NCBI RefSeq assembly: GCF_001189915.1 | Contig: NZ_LFLS01000039.1 | Location: 1-58,938 of the forward strand | Length of the DNA: 58,938 nt | Direction: 5' to 3' | From: Herbaspirillum autotrophicum | Lineage (GTDB): Bacteria > Pseudomonadota > Gammaproteobacteria > Burkholderiales > Burkholderiaceae_D | In this document: one piece after another, positions 20,991 through 32,384 of the stretch | Layout: each line of letters begins with the position of its first letter | How positions within the stretch are numbered: the first letter of the stretch is position 1 | The notes under the pieces: model-generated | Databases searched by the model: none | What the model was told of the DNA's origin: nothing | What the model saw: the letters and a program-made list of their open reading frames with translations, nothing else | Translations under genes and position numbers: made by a program

Positions 20991-21431
20991 ATGACCACCG
21001 ACACCCCTGTCAATACCAACGCTGACATCCTGCACATCTATGAAGGCTGGCACTAGGCCGTAGTGAATCGCGATCTCGAGAGCCTGATGCGGCTGTATGC
21101 AACAGATGCCCTGTTCGAAACGCCGTTGATTCTGGCCGTCATGCCTGATCGCAGTGAGGGAATCCTGCGCGGCAGCAGCGCTATCCGCAGCTTTTTCGAG
21201 GCGGGTTTTCGTACGCCCGGCAATGGCCTCGGGCGCTGGTACCGGAACGGCACCTTTTTCTCCGACGGCCAGCAACTGACCTGGGAATATCCGCGCCAGA
21301 CCCCGCATGGCGATCAGGTTGATCTGGTCGAATTCATGGATGTCGCCGATGGTCGTATCACGCATCATCGCGTCTACTGGGGCTGGGTCGGTTTTCAATC
21401 ACTGGCGGCACTGAAAGCGGCCAACACCTGA
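20991..21431 (+). pseudogene. NTF2/SnoaL-like protein interrupted by an in-frame TAG
   Basis: An ATG at 20991 starts MTTDTPVNTNADILHIYEGW, reads His and then TAG at 21054, and continues in the same frame as AVVNRDLESLMRLYATDALF to the natural stop at 21431. The sequence on both sides of the TAG together makes one normal NTF2-like domain of about 145 residues; the family usually has a residue such as Gln at this point. A single CAG-to-TAG change would explain it. A GTG at 21063 could restart translation but would drop the first helix. The catalytic or binding role of the intact family member is not known. A sequencing error in one base is the main alternative. Confidence 0.75.
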
Positions 21432-21448
21432 CTGACCCGGGCATAAAA

Positions 21449-21471
21449 AAAGCGCACCAGCGGTGCGCTTT
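21449..21471. terminator. Bidirectional intrinsic terminator
   Basis: AAAGCGCACC and GGTGCGCTTT pair perfectly around an AGC loop. A run of A's at 21445-21451 becomes the U tract on the minus strand, so it terminates ppa. It can also serve the convergent NTF2-like gene. Confidence 0.85.
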
Positions 21472-21491
21472 CTGAACAATCGCCACGACGA

Positions 21492-22031
21492 TTATTTCTG
21501 TGCATCTTTCTTGAAGGCTTCGACGCCGGCCAGAATTTCTGCCTTGGCCGATTCAGGACCTTCCCAACCGTCGATCTTGACCCATTTGCCTTTTTCCAGA
21601 TCCTTGTAGTGTTCAAAGAAATGCTGGATTTGCTTGAGGCGCAATTCGTTCATGTCTTCCGGCTTTTGCCAGTGAGTGTAGATCGACAACACCTTGTCTA
21701 CCGGTACTGCCAGCACCTTGGCGTCGATGCCCGATTCGTCGGTCATCTTGAGCACGCCGATAGGACGGCAACGCACCACAACACCAGGGAACAGCGGGAA
21801 TGGCGTAATCACCAGCACATCGACCGGGTCACCATCTTCCGACAAGGTTTGCGGGATATAACCGTAGTTGCATGGGTAATGCATTGCGGTACCCATGAAG
21901 CGATCCACGAAAATCGCGCCGCTATCCTTATCCACTTCATACTTGATCGGATCGGCGTTCATCGGAATCTCGACGATCACATTGAAATCGTTCGGCAAGT
22001 CGCGGCCGGATGGGACGTTATTCAGACTCAT
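21492..22031 (-). CDS. ppa: Inorganic pyrophosphatase (soluble, family I)
   Basis: The 179-residue enzyme hydrolyses cytoplasmic pyrophosphate and drives biosynthetic reactions. The active-site signature [10 protein letters not shown], the earlier [16 protein letters not shown] segment and the [14 protein letters not shown] motif are all present. Length is standard for the bacterial hexameric family. Transcription probably starts at a TATAAT (minus strand, 22080-22085) about 50 bases before the start codon and ends at the hairpin at 21449. Confidence 0.97.
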   Translation of the reverse strand: MSLNNVPSGRDLPNDFNVIVEIPMNADPIKYEVDKDSGAIFVDRFMGTAMHYPCNYGYIPQTLSEDGDPVDVLVITPFPLFPGVVVRCRPIGVLKMTDESGIDAKVLAVPVDKVLSIYTHWQKPEDMNELRLKQIQHFFEHYKDLEKGKWVKIDGWEGPESAKAEILAGVEAFKKDAQK

Positions 22032-22079
22032 GGTGCTTTCTCGTAAAGGAATGAAAATGAGGGAACTGGAAAACCTGAA

Positions 22080-22085
22080 ATTATA
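22080..22085 (-). promoter_or_regulatory. -10 element of the ppa promoter
   Basis: The minus strand reads TATAAT, a perfect sigma-70 -10 hexamer, about 50 bases upstream of the ppa start. A convincing -35 box is not visible at 16-18 bases. Confidence 0.5.
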
Positions 22086-22251
22086 ACGGCTTTCAGGCCG
22101 GTTTCAGGAATATGCTGCGCCGTAGCAAAGCATCCGGGAGCAGATTGCCGTACGGAAAATCGATTCGCAGCAGCGTCTGCGCACCGCGTGTTGCTGATGG
22201 CACAAACAAAAACGGCCTGCCGGGGCAGACCGTTGGAACAGTTTCAAGACA

Positions 22252-22464
22252 CTACAAGCCGGCTTGTTCCGGCGTCATTTCGGCAATCCGGCCTTCGCTG
22301 TAGGCGCGCCGAATCTCCTCTTCGGTTCTCGGTTTCGAGAGTGTGAGGTTTTCCAGCTTGACGATTTTTACGGGAAGTATGCGGGCACGCTTACCCAACA
22401 TTTTTCTCTTGGCAAACATCTTGCCGCCCAACAGTGCTTTTTTGATAACTGCACGTAAACGCAT
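22252..22464 (-). CDS. Small basic hypothetical protein
   Basis: A 70-residue ORF with a very basic N-terminal half (MRLRAVIKKALLGGKMFAKR) and an acidic C-terminal end (RTEEEIRRAYSEGRIAEMTP). I do not recognise the family. An AAGGGA lies 8 bases before the ATG. It overlaps the 3' part of the degraded ORF at 22368-22667 in another frame, so both cannot be equally real. Codon use is unremarkable. Treat as a possible gene only. Confidence 0.35.
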   Translation of the reverse strand: MRLRAVIKKALLGGKMFAKRKMLGKRARILPVKIVKLENLTLSKPRTEEEIRRAYSEGRIAEMTPEQAGL

Positions 22465-22667
22465 GATTTCAATCCCTTTTCAGAGAGGGAACGGTATAAA
22501 GTCTGCCACGATTTGCTGCCCGGTTTCAAATCGAACGTCATTTCCCAGCCATCGCCATTTACTTTCCACCAGTCAAGATCCCTGGCAATGATCTCGGAAA
22601 CATACTGCAGGTCTGCAAGATGCGGCTGTTTTTCCAGTATCGGTCGGAGCGCCTAAATGTACTCCAT
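22368..22667 (-). pseudogene. Decayed small ORF with an amber codon at position 5
   Basis: In one minus-strand frame an ATG at 22667 reads MEYI, meets TAG (22655-22653), then continues ALRPILEKQPHLADLQYVSE and, further on, a stretch rich in Trp and Asp (DLDWWKVNGDGWEMTF) before a TAA at 22368. The protein-like composition over about 60 residues suggests a former gene, with a CAG-to-TAG change near the start and a poorly protein-like tail after residue 65. I cannot assign a family. It may instead be a chance open frame. Confidence 0.35.
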
Positions 22668-22762
22668 CAGCTATCTGGCTCTGCAGTGAGTTTGTTTTCG
22701 ATTTGGCAACACACACCAGTCTTTGAGCTGCAGACAAGAAGCAAATGCGCAACTAAAAAACA

Positions 22763-22787
22763 AAAGCGGCCCACGCAGGGCCGCTTT
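22763..22787. terminator. Intrinsic terminator after hemY
   Basis: AAAGCGGCCC and GGGCCGCTTT pair around an ACGCA loop, 22 bases past the hemY stop. A-rich sequence at 22755-22765 becomes the U tract on the minus strand. Confidence 0.85.
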
Positions 22788-22808
22788 GCAAACAAACTGC
22801 TCTTGCCG

Positions 22809-24008
22809 CTATCGGATCGCTGTCGCCAAAGCGCATTGCTTGTAATGCGCCGCCGCCTTTTCCGTTTGGTCCAGTGCATCGTGCAACTGCGCCAGACTCA
22901 AATGTGACTCGCGCACGGTGCGCGGCTCCAATGCATCGGACAGTGCCTGCTCCAGATGACGCTGTGCCTTGCCCCAGAGTTTCTGCCGCAGACAGAACAT
23001 GCCCAGCGTCAACGCCAGTTCAGCATCCGTCGGGCGTTTCGCCAGCCAGCTTTCGCAACGTTCGATTTGCGCCAGCAGCGCCGGCGAACCGGCTTCCGCA
23101 GTCGATTCGCGGTAAGCGCGGATCAGACGGTCATCCCACTCTGCCGCCAGCGCCCGTTCCAGCAAGGTGCGTGCATCGTCATGCAGGCCACGCGAACTGA
23201 ATGCGTGCGCGGCACGCGCGGCGATGAATGGCTTCAGACGATCAACGTTGGGAATGCTGGCCCACAAGCGGCGAATCGATTCTGCATCGTGCGAACGATC
23301 CGACAGCAAGGCGTCATAAGCCATTTCGCGCAGACGATTGGACAGTGCCGGATGCAAGGCATTGCGCTTGTCCAGAGTCTGCACCAGACGCAACACTTCC
23401 GGCCAGTTCTTGGCTTGCTGATTGGCCTTGAGTGCCCATTGCAATGCCTGAATATGACGCGTGCCATTGGCGTTCAATTCTTCTACGGTTTCCAGTGCGT
23501 CCTTGAACTGGTGATCATCCACCAGCAATTCGAGACTGGTCATCAGGCGTGCCGCCTTCAGACCCTGATCACCTTCGGTGCTGGCCAGCCAGGCATCGCG
23601 GCGATCGGTCTGACGCATGCGATGTGCCGCACGGGCACCGACCAATGCCGCCACGCCGGCGTTGTCATCCAGTTCGGCAGCCCGGGTGGCAGCCTTTTCC
23701 GCATGACCGAAGCGACCTTCGAAAAATGCCTTGAGCGAATCGCGCAATGCCTTGTTGCTGTCGTTTTCACGCTTTTGACGGCGATAAGAAATCACCTTGC
23801 CCGGCAATTTCTGGGTCACGCGCACGGCGCGGATGAAGACATACAGCACCACGAACAGCGCGACCAGCAGCAATACGAAAAAATTCAGCGACATGTCGAT
23901 CCGGAACGGCGGATAAAACAGGACGACGTTGCCGGGGTTGAAACGAGCCAGTACTGCCAGACCGATAGCGGAGGCAAACAGGGTGAGAAGCCAGAGGAGT
24001 ATGCGCAT
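22809..24008 (-). CDS. hemY: HemY, tetratricopeptide inner-membrane protein
   Basis: A 399-residue protein linked to protoheme synthesis by gene neighbourhood in many proteobacteria; its exact role remains unclear. The N-terminus has two membrane segments (ILLWLLTLFASAIGLAVLA and NFFVLLLVALFVVLYVFI), giving an HemY_N domain. A long helical TPR region follows with repeated Ala-rich pairs, for example FEGRFGHAEKAATRAAEL and KLWGKAQRHLEQALSDAL. It is the last gene of hemC-hemD-hemX-hemY and ends at a clear terminator. It is not the oxygen-dependent protoporphyrinogen oxidase also called HemY in Gram-positive bacteria. Confidence 0.92.
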   Translation of the reverse strand: MRILLWLLTLFASAIGLAVLARFNPGNVVLFYPPFRIDMSLNFFVLLLVALFVVLYVFIRAVRVTQKLPGKVISYRRQKRENDSNKALRDSLKAFFEGRFGHAEKAATRAAELDDNAGVAALVGARAAHRMRQTDRRDAWLASTEGDQGLKAARLMTSLELLVDDHQFKDALETVEELNANGTRHIQALQWALKANQQAKNWPEVLRLVQTLDKRNALHPALSNRLREMAYDALLSDRSHDAESIRRLWASIPNVDRLKPFIAARAAHAFSSRGLHDDARTLLERALAAEWDDRLIRAYRESTAEAGSPALLAQIERCESWLAKRPTDAELALTLGMFCLRQKLWGKAQRHLEQALSDALEPRTVRESHLSLAQLHDALDQTEKAAAHYKQCALATAIR

Positions 24009-24025
24009 ATGAAGTCCGGTCCGGC

Positions 24026-25192
24026 TTAACGCCGCGCTTTGTAATTGCGCACGGCGTTGATGCTTTCGCTCAGGGTCGGCATCTGGATCGACAGATTGCT
24101 GCCTTGCACTTGTTTCAAGAGTGCCTGAGTGGTTTGTACCTGCCGGGTACGGGTATCGAAGTACTTGGCAATCGTATCCTGTGCTGCATTCAGATCATTG
24201 CGGAACGCAAACTCATTGCGCGACAACAATGCCAGACGTGCATTGAGCAAACGCAGCTTGAGGTTTTCACGCGCGTAATACGCTTGCGTAGGTGACAGCA
24301 GCAAGGCATCCGGCGTATCCACGCTGCGAATTCTGACCAGTTGCTTGAGGTCGCCCCAGATTTCGGTGCTCAGGCTTTGCCATTTATCTTGCGCTACTGC
24401 CAGCCAGTCGGGGCTTGCGGCAGTCGCGGCAGCAGCATCTCTGGCTTTGCCGGCCTTGGGCGCGGCGGCGGCACGTACTGATTTTTTCGGTTCGGAGACG
24501 GAGACGACCGGCTTTTCATCCGACAGCAGCGGCATCGAGTCGATCTGACCGATCACGCTGTCGAGACGCACGGCAATGCCCGGCACGTCCACGGTCGGCA
24601 ACGCCTTGAGGCGGTCCTGATCGCGCGCAATGGCGCGGCGGATGGCGATGAATTGCGGCTTGTCGGAACGCGACAGACTCTTGTCGGCGTTCTGCAAGGC
24701 GATCAACGCGCCTTGCACATTGCCGGCCAGTTCCAGTTGCTGACTGGCGGTCGACAATACTTCTTCGATTTCGGACAACGCCCAGTCATCGCGATTCTTC
24801 GACAAGTCCTGATACAACTGTTCCAGCGCCAGTTGCTGACTCTGCGACTCAGCCTGCTTGCTGTCCAGCGCACCTACCTTGGATTGCAGTTCGCGGGTGC
24901 TTTCAACCACGGTCTTGAGCACGCCCTTGACTTCGTTATTGACGGAATCGCCGCTTTGCAGGCGCCGCGCCACTTCTTCGCGCAAGTTGCGGATTTCCGT
25001 ATGCGACACCCACCACTGTGCGCCCAGCGCCACCACCAGCACGGCGACGACTGCCGATACCAGGCGCAGGCGCTGCTTCAAACCGGAGTTGTCGGGCAAC
25101 ATGAATGGCGTCGGTGCAACGCTCACTTGCGGCACCGGGCTGACACTGGATTCCGGCTTGCCGGATTCTGGAGGAGATTGCGATTCGTTCAT
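24026..25192 (-). CDS. hemX: HemX-like membrane protein
   Basis: The 388-residue protein belongs to the HemX family, sometimes misnamed uroporphyrinogen-III C-methyltransferase. It has a proline-rich cytoplasmic start, one membrane segment around residues 40-60 (LVSAVVAVLVVALGAQWWVS), and then a long coiled-coil-rich periplasmic part (EIRNLREEVARRLQSGDSV onward). No methyltransferase motif is visible. The start is the ATG at 25192; a TTG two codons upstream also opens the frame. It overlaps the hemD stop by four bases and lies 17 bases before hemY, consistent with one transcript. Confidence 0.9.
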   Translation of the reverse strand: MNESQSPPESGKPESSVSPVPQVSVAPTPFMLPDNSGLKQRLRLVSAVVAVLVVALGAQWWVSHTEIRNLREEVARRLQSGDSVNNEVKGVLKTVVESTRELQSKVGALDSKQAESQSQQLALEQLYQDLSKNRDDWALSEIEEVLSTASQQLELAGNVQGALIALQNADKSLSRSDKPQFIAIRRAIARDQDRLKALPTVDVPGIAVRLDSVIGQIDSMPLLSDEKPVVSVSEPKKSVRAAAAPKAGKARDAAAATAASPDWLAVAQDKWQSLSTEIWGDLKQLVRIRSVDTPDALLLSPTQAYYARENLKLRLLNARLALLSRNEFAFRNDLNAAQDTIAKYFDTRTRQVQTTQALLKQVQGSNLSIQMPTLSESINAVRNYKARR

Positions 25193-26016
25193 GGGCAAGA
25201 TTGTAACGCGGCAATCAGCCGTTCGTCGCCTGATCCTGTCAGGGTGACATCAGAGAATCCAAGAGATCGCGCTGTGTCTGCGATCCGATGGTGCGGAACA
25301 AGAATTTTGCTGCGTTGCAGTTTTACCACAAATCCCTCGCCGCTGAGTGGGTTCCTCAACAAGTTCGTCATCCCGACCAGATTGCGCAATGCCTCCGAGC
25401 TGGTAATCACCCACACACTGTCGGCTTCCAGCAACGTCTGCAACCGCTGACGAGCAACTTCATCGAGTTGCGGCACGGTGCGCAAATAAGCGGTGGCATG
25501 CACCACCTCAATCTGATGCGCACGCAAGGTATCGGTCAAGAAGTCGCGCCCGGCCTGACCGCGCACGATCAATGCGCGCTTGCCGCGCAGATTTTCCAGA
25601 TCCAGCGCCAGCAATAATTCTTCCGAATCCATCTTGGCCGGGTTGCGCGGCCCGACAATCACGGCATTGGCCGCCGTCACGCCATGCGCCTGCAATGCCA
25701 GGCGGCTGCCCTCGCCGACGATCCCGATGGTGACTGCCGGCGGCCAGGCGGCAAGACAGGAAAATGCGGCATCGATGGCGTTCGGGCTGACAAACACAAC
25801 CAGCGCATACGAAGACAAGTCGTCGAAATACGCTTGCAGCAGTTGCCGGTCAGGCACCGGCGCAATCGCCAGCAACGGAAAGATTTCCGGCTGCCGCCCG
25901 ACTTGCGCCACCCGCGTCGCAAAGGCTTGCGCCTGCGCCAGTGGCCGCGTCACCACCACCGGTCTGGTGCCACCCGGCGTGGCCGGCGCCGGCGAAGAAA
26001 TGTCAGTGGTCGTCAA
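25189..26016 (-). CDS. hemD: Uroporphyrinogen-III synthase
   Basis: HemD cyclises hydroxymethylbilane with inversion of ring D to uroporphyrinogen III. The family is poorly conserved, but the N-terminal PVVVTRPLAQAQAFATRVAQ, FVSPNAIDAAF, the IVGEGSRLALQAHG segment and the late VWVITSSEALRNLV are recognisable. No ATG fits. I chose TTG 26016, one base beyond the hemC stop, which gives a 275-residue protein of normal length. The longer open frame to 26112 lies within hemC. Position between hemC and hemX supports the call. Confidence 0.92.
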   Translation of the reverse strand: MTTTDISSPAPATPGGTRPVVVTRPLAQAQAFATRVAQVGRQPEIFPLLAIAPVPDRQLLQAYFDDLSSYALVVFVSPNAIDAAFSCLAAWPPAVTIGIVGEGSRLALQAHGVTAANAVIVGPRNPAKMDSEELLLALDLENLRGKRALIVRGQAGRDFLTDTLRAHQIEVVHATAYLRTVPQLDEVARQRLQTLLEADSVWVITSSEALRNLVGMTNLLRNPLSGEGFVVKLQRSKILVPHHRIADTARSLGFSDVTLTGSGDERLIAALQSCP

Positions 26017-26017
26017 A

Positions 26018-26962
26018 TCAGCTGGTCTCAGCTTTACAGGCCACAAGAATGTCGGCAGCGCCCTGTTCCTGCAAGGCAGCAGCCACGCGTTGCCCCAATT
26101 CCTGCGGCGCATCTGCCGGCCCCGAGGCTTCGGCCGCCGCGATACGACTGCCGTCCGGCATGGCTACCATGGCCCGCAAGCGCATCGTTGCACCATCAAC
26201 CGTGGCGAAAGCGGCCAGCGGAATCTGGCAACTGCCGCCAAAAATGCGCGACAACGTACGCTCAGCCGTGACGGCCGTGGCCGTCGCCGTGTGATTGAGC
26301 GGGGCCAGCAAACGTTGCAGGTCTTCGCGGCCGGCGGGAATTTCAATCGCCATGGCGCCCTGCCCCGGTGCCGGCAGACTTTGTTCCGGCTCGATGAAAG
26401 AGCGGATGCGGGACGCCAGCGCCAATCGCTTCAGGCCCGCCGCCGCGAGGATGATGGCGGCGTATTCGCCGCGATCCAGCTTGCCCAGCCGGGTATCGAG
26501 GTTGCCGCGCAGCGGCTTGATCACCAGTTTCGGAAAGCGCGCCGCGATCAGGGCCTGGCGCCGCAGGCTGCTGGTGCCGACGACCGCGCCATCCGGCAAC
26601 GCATCGAGGGTGGCGTAATCATTGGAGACAAACGCATCGCGCGGGTCTTCGCGTTCGAGGATGGTCGGCAACTCAAACCCGGGCGGCAACTCCATCGGCA
26701 TGTCTTTGAGCGAATGCACCGCGAGATCGGCACGACCTTCCGCCATCGCCACCTCCAGCTCCTTGACGAACAGGCCCTTGCCGCCGACCTTGGACAGCGT
26801 GCGATCAAGAATTTGATCGCCGCGCGTCGTCATTCCGAGAATGGTGATGCTGCACTGCGGATATAATGCTGCCAACCGGTCGCGTACATGTTCGGCCTGC
26901 CACATGGCGAGACGGCTTTCGCGTGAGGCGATGACCAGCCTGGAGGGTGAAAAATCTTTCAA
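26018..26962 (-). CDS. hemC: Porphobilinogen deaminase (hydroxymethylbilane synthase)
   Basis: HemC polymerises four porphobilinogens into hydroxymethylbilane on a dipyrromethane cofactor. Motifs include [55 protein letters not shown] and [12 protein letters not shown]. The cofactor Cys is expected in the [13 protein letters not shown] segment, which is present. TTG 26962, with GGAAGA six bases upstream, is my start and gives 314 residues, the usual size. The ORF could be opened to 27148, but the added residues are not family-like. It is divergent from ppc. Confidence 0.95.
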   Translation of the reverse strand: MKDFSPSRLVIASRESRLAMWQAEHVRDRLAALYPQCSITILGMTTRGDQILDRTLSKVGGKGLFVKELEVAMAEGRADLAVHSLKDMPMELPPGFELPTILEREDPRDAFVSNDYATLDALPDGAVVGTSSLRRQALIAARFPKLVIKPLRGNLDTRLGKLDRGEYAAIILAAAGLKRLALASRIRSFIEPEQSLPAPGQGAMAIEIPAGREDLQRLLAPLNHTATATAVTAERTLSRIFGGSCQIPLAAFATVDGATMRLRAMVAMPDGSRIAAAEASGPADAPQELGQRVAAALQEQGAADILVACKAETS

Positions 26963-27030
26963 AACGGTTCTTCCGGTAGTCGTAGCATCGTGATGCCTGC
27001 AGTGACAGTGATTGAAAAATTCCGGCTTCC

Positions 27031-27069
27031 ATGGGTACCTGATGCATGGGTACATGAATGGGTACATGA
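27031..27069. repeat. Short tandem repeat between hemC and ppc
   Basis: ATGGGTACATGA occurs twice in direct tandem (27046-27057 and 27058-27069), and ATGGGTAC recurs at 27031. The array lies in the 279-base divergent spacer, about 70 bases upstream of the hemC start. It may be an operator array or a slipped-strand duplication. Confidence 0.6.
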
Positions 27070-27241
27070 GGCGGAAAGCAAAACTGACGACTGACGGCGC
27101 AACGATGAAGCAGTGAGTTTGAATAAAAAAACAAGTGAGGTGACGCAAATTCTAGCATGCAGCACAATCGCAATTCGACCATCGAGCCCGACTTTCTCCT
27201 CTGAAATGCACGGGAACATCAAACCGTAGCAATACCTGATC

Positions 27242-30106
<2,865 letters not shown>

Positions 30107-30314
30107 CAAGACCGGCAATGCCGGCACCGTCATGGTACCGGCATTGCCATCCACCGCGCGCCAGCGATGGCACATCAATTGCTTCATGGAAATGCAGATG
30201 AGCAACATCAAATGTTGGTCATTGGTAACGTCGTTGCCATTTTTTGTCAGTAAAATAGCCACTTATATCTATGTCCGCGGCAATAACGACGGACGGCTCG
30301 CACAAGGGGAAGTC

Positions 30315-31238
30315 ATGGCATTCCGGGGAAATACTCTACCTATCGCGCTGCGTGCGCTCGCCCTGAGCGGGCTGCTGAGCTGCGTCACGATCGTGCAGGC
30401 GGCACCATCGCCACCGCCGATGCGCAGTGAGCGGGTGACGCTGACCAGCATCAGCGACAGCGGCGGCAAAGCCACGGCCCTGTTCGGCTTCTGGATCAAA
30501 AGCACCGCCAGGGGACCGGAAAAGAAACCCACCGTGATTGCCCTGCATGGCTGCGGCGGCCTGTATAGCGTGATTCGCGACAACCGCAGTGAATTCACGC
30601 CGCGCCACATCGCCATGGCACGCGCCCTCACCGATGCCGGTTACAACGTGTTGTTCCCGGACAGCTTTACCCCGCGCGGCAAGCGCGCGATCTGCCAGGC
30701 CAGCATGGAACAGCGCAACATCAGCAGCAGCAACCGTCGCCATGATGTGCAGGCCGCACTGCGCTGGCTGGCCACACAGCCGGAAGTCGACCCCAGCCGG
30801 GTAGCCCTGCTCGGCTGGTCGCACGGCGCCAGCACCTTGTTGTCGGCGCTCAATCTGGCGCAAACCGATGTCGCCGTGCGCAAGATACAGCCGAAAGCAG
30901 CCATTGCCTTTTATCCCAACTGCGTTACTTACGCCAAAAAGACTTCGCCCTACAAACCAGCGGCGCCATTGTTGATCCTGATGGGAGAAAACGACGACTG
31001 GACGCCGCCGGAAGCATGCGAAGCATTGGAAAAGCGCCTCGAAGGCAGCGATACGCCGATCACCTTGCGCCTCTATCCCGACACCTATCATGACTTCGAT
31101 GCGCCCGGCACGCCGGTGCATGTCCGTTTCGATATCAGCGGTGCCGGCCGCGACGGCGTCACCAGCGGCGCCAATCCAACGGCACGTGCCGATGCCTACA
31201 AGGAAATGCTGAAATTTCTCAAGGACAAGTTCGATTGA
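30315..31238 (+). CDS. Exported dienelactone-hydrolase-like alpha/beta hydrolase
   Basis: A 307-residue protein with a signal peptide of about 30 residues (ALRALALSGLLSCVTIVQA followed by AP). The hydrolase fold is shown by TVIALHGCGGLYS, YNVLFPDSFTPRGK, the nucleophile elbow LLGWSHGAST (GxSxG) and the acid/histidine regions LLILMGENDDWTP and YPDTYHDFD. The family acts on esters or lactones, but the substrate here is unknown. I chose ATG 30315 for the signal peptide and the AAGGGG about 10 bases upstream, not the longer frame from 30132. It stands alone between ppc and a convergent HDOD gene. Confidence 0.87.
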   Translation: MAFRGNTLPIALRALALSGLLSCVTIVQAAPSPPPMRSERVTLTSISDSGGKATALFGFWIKSTARGPEKKPTVIALHGCGGLYSVIRDNRSEFTPRHIAMARALTDAGYNVLFPDSFTPRGKRAICQASMEQRNISSSNRRHDVQAALRWLATQPEVDPSRVALLGWSHGASTLLSALNLAQTDVAVRKIQPKAAIAFYPNCVTYAKKTSPYKPAAPLLILMGENDDWTPPEACEALEKRLEGSDTPITLRLYPDTYHDFDAPGTPVHVRFDISGAGRDGVTSGANPTARADAYKEMLKFLKDKFD

Positions 31239-31333
31239 TTTGATTGCTCCCGCCGACAGGGAGAGCACATATTGACGGGCGTACCTGAACCTGCCTGAAC
31301 GGTAGTAACCGCTCAGGCAGGACTGCAACGCAT

Positions 31334-32161
31334 TCAGCTGACCAACGCTTCCATTCCCGCCCCCAATTCTTCCAGCGGCGGCATGTCGTCCAGCAACAGT
31401 GTGGGCGCGACACCCAGCGCTGCCGCCACCTCGGCAGGGAAAGTCGATTCCATTTCCTCGCGCGAATACTTGTTTTCTTCCGCCCGCGCCCGCCATGCGG
31501 CGAGGTGAATCACGGCTGCGGCCTTGTTCAGCGGCGCTTCGCCCAACGGATTGGAAAACGCCTTGATGATACAAGGAAAGTCATCCGGGAATCGCCAGCG
31601 TGCCGCCAACTCAGCGCTGACATCGGCAAAATCATATCCAAAGGTAGTGCGCTCGACATCCAGCCGACGCGCATCGAGCGCCCCGGCAGTTTTATCGACT
31701 TGCAACATTTGTTCCGGCATCGCCGCATGCATCACCAATTGGCCGATGGCGTGCATCAGCCCGACCGTGAATACCAGATCGGAATTCACCTTCACCTTTT
31801 TCGCCAGCCAGCGCGCAATCGTGGCGGTATGCAGGCTGTAACGCCAGAACTGCTTGAGATCGACACCGGGCATGGCCTTGAAACTGCCGGTCAGGCCGGT
31901 ACTCACTACCAGTGTACGCACCGTCATGAAACCCAGCATCAGCACCGCATCATCCACCGTACCGATACTGCGCGAGACGTGGTAATAGGAAGAGTTGGCA
32001 AGTCGCAGCAATTTGGCGCTGAGCACCTGATCTGCACTTAACTTCCGGGAAATTTCCTCGATTGCAACGTTGTCGTCGTTAAAACTGTCAATTACCTCCT
32101 GCACTACTTTAGGAATGCTGGGCAAGGCGGCCGGCTGCTGAAACAATGCATCGAAATTCAT
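31334..32161 (-). CDS. HDOD-domain protein
   Basis: A 275-residue stand-alone HDOD protein, a relative of HD phosphohydrolases that usually lacks full metal sites and acts in signalling. The domain spans most of the protein: LPSIPKVVQEVIDSFNDDNV, SADQVLSAKLLRLANSSYY, DDAVLMLGFMTVRTLVVSTG, then HTATIARWLAKKV and GLMHAIGQLVMH. The expected HD pair is replaced by HAIG. The start at 32161 is preceded by GGGGGAA; the frame to 32374 is longer without support. It is divergent from argH. Its partner is unknown. Confidence 0.9.
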   Translation of the reverse strand: MNFDALFQQPAALPSIPKVVQEVIDSFNDDNVAIEEISRKLSADQVLSAKLLRLANSSYYHVSRSIGTVDDAVLMLGFMTVRTLVVSTGLTGSFKAMPGVDLKQFWRYSLHTATIARWLAKKVKVNSDLVFTVGLMHAIGQLVMHAAMPEQMLQVDKTAGALDARRLDVERTTFGYDFADVSAELAARWRFPDDFPCIIKAFSNPLGEAPLNKAAAVIHLAAWRARAEENKYSREEMESTFPAEVAAALGVAPTLLLDDMPPLEELGAGMEALVS

Positions 32162-32352
32162 AAATTCCCCCGAACGGATTACTTCAACAAAGTGAATACC
32201 CCCGATAACAACGCTTCGAGTATAGCCACAAGATTTGGCCGCCGGTGCAGGGATTGCGCGAATCCGCCTAAGGAACAACAAGAGGCCGGCAAAAAACACT
32301 GGCAATCCCTGCCGGATCCGGCATCGGCATGGCTCAAACGGCGTCGGCTTGC

Positions 32353-32358
32353 TATAAT
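32353..32358 (+). promoter_or_regulatory. -10 element upstream of argH
   Basis: A perfect TATAAT lies 27 bases before the argH start codon. The -35 position 17 bases upstream reads TGGCTC, a weak match. The short 5' leader is notable. Confidence 0.55.
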
Positions 32359-32384
32359 CGCCCATTCTCCGCACGGTACCAACT

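Noticed and set aside
21054..22655. Amber suppression or TAG recoding as an explanation for two in-frame TAG codons
   Set aside because: ppc and livH end at TAG in this window with no sign of read-through, and no suppressor tRNA is visible; simple nonsense mutation is enough.
24026..25192. HemX as a true uroporphyrinogen-III methyltransferase
   Set aside because: The protein is a membrane-anchored coiled-coil protein without SAM-binding motifs; that name is carried over from database history.
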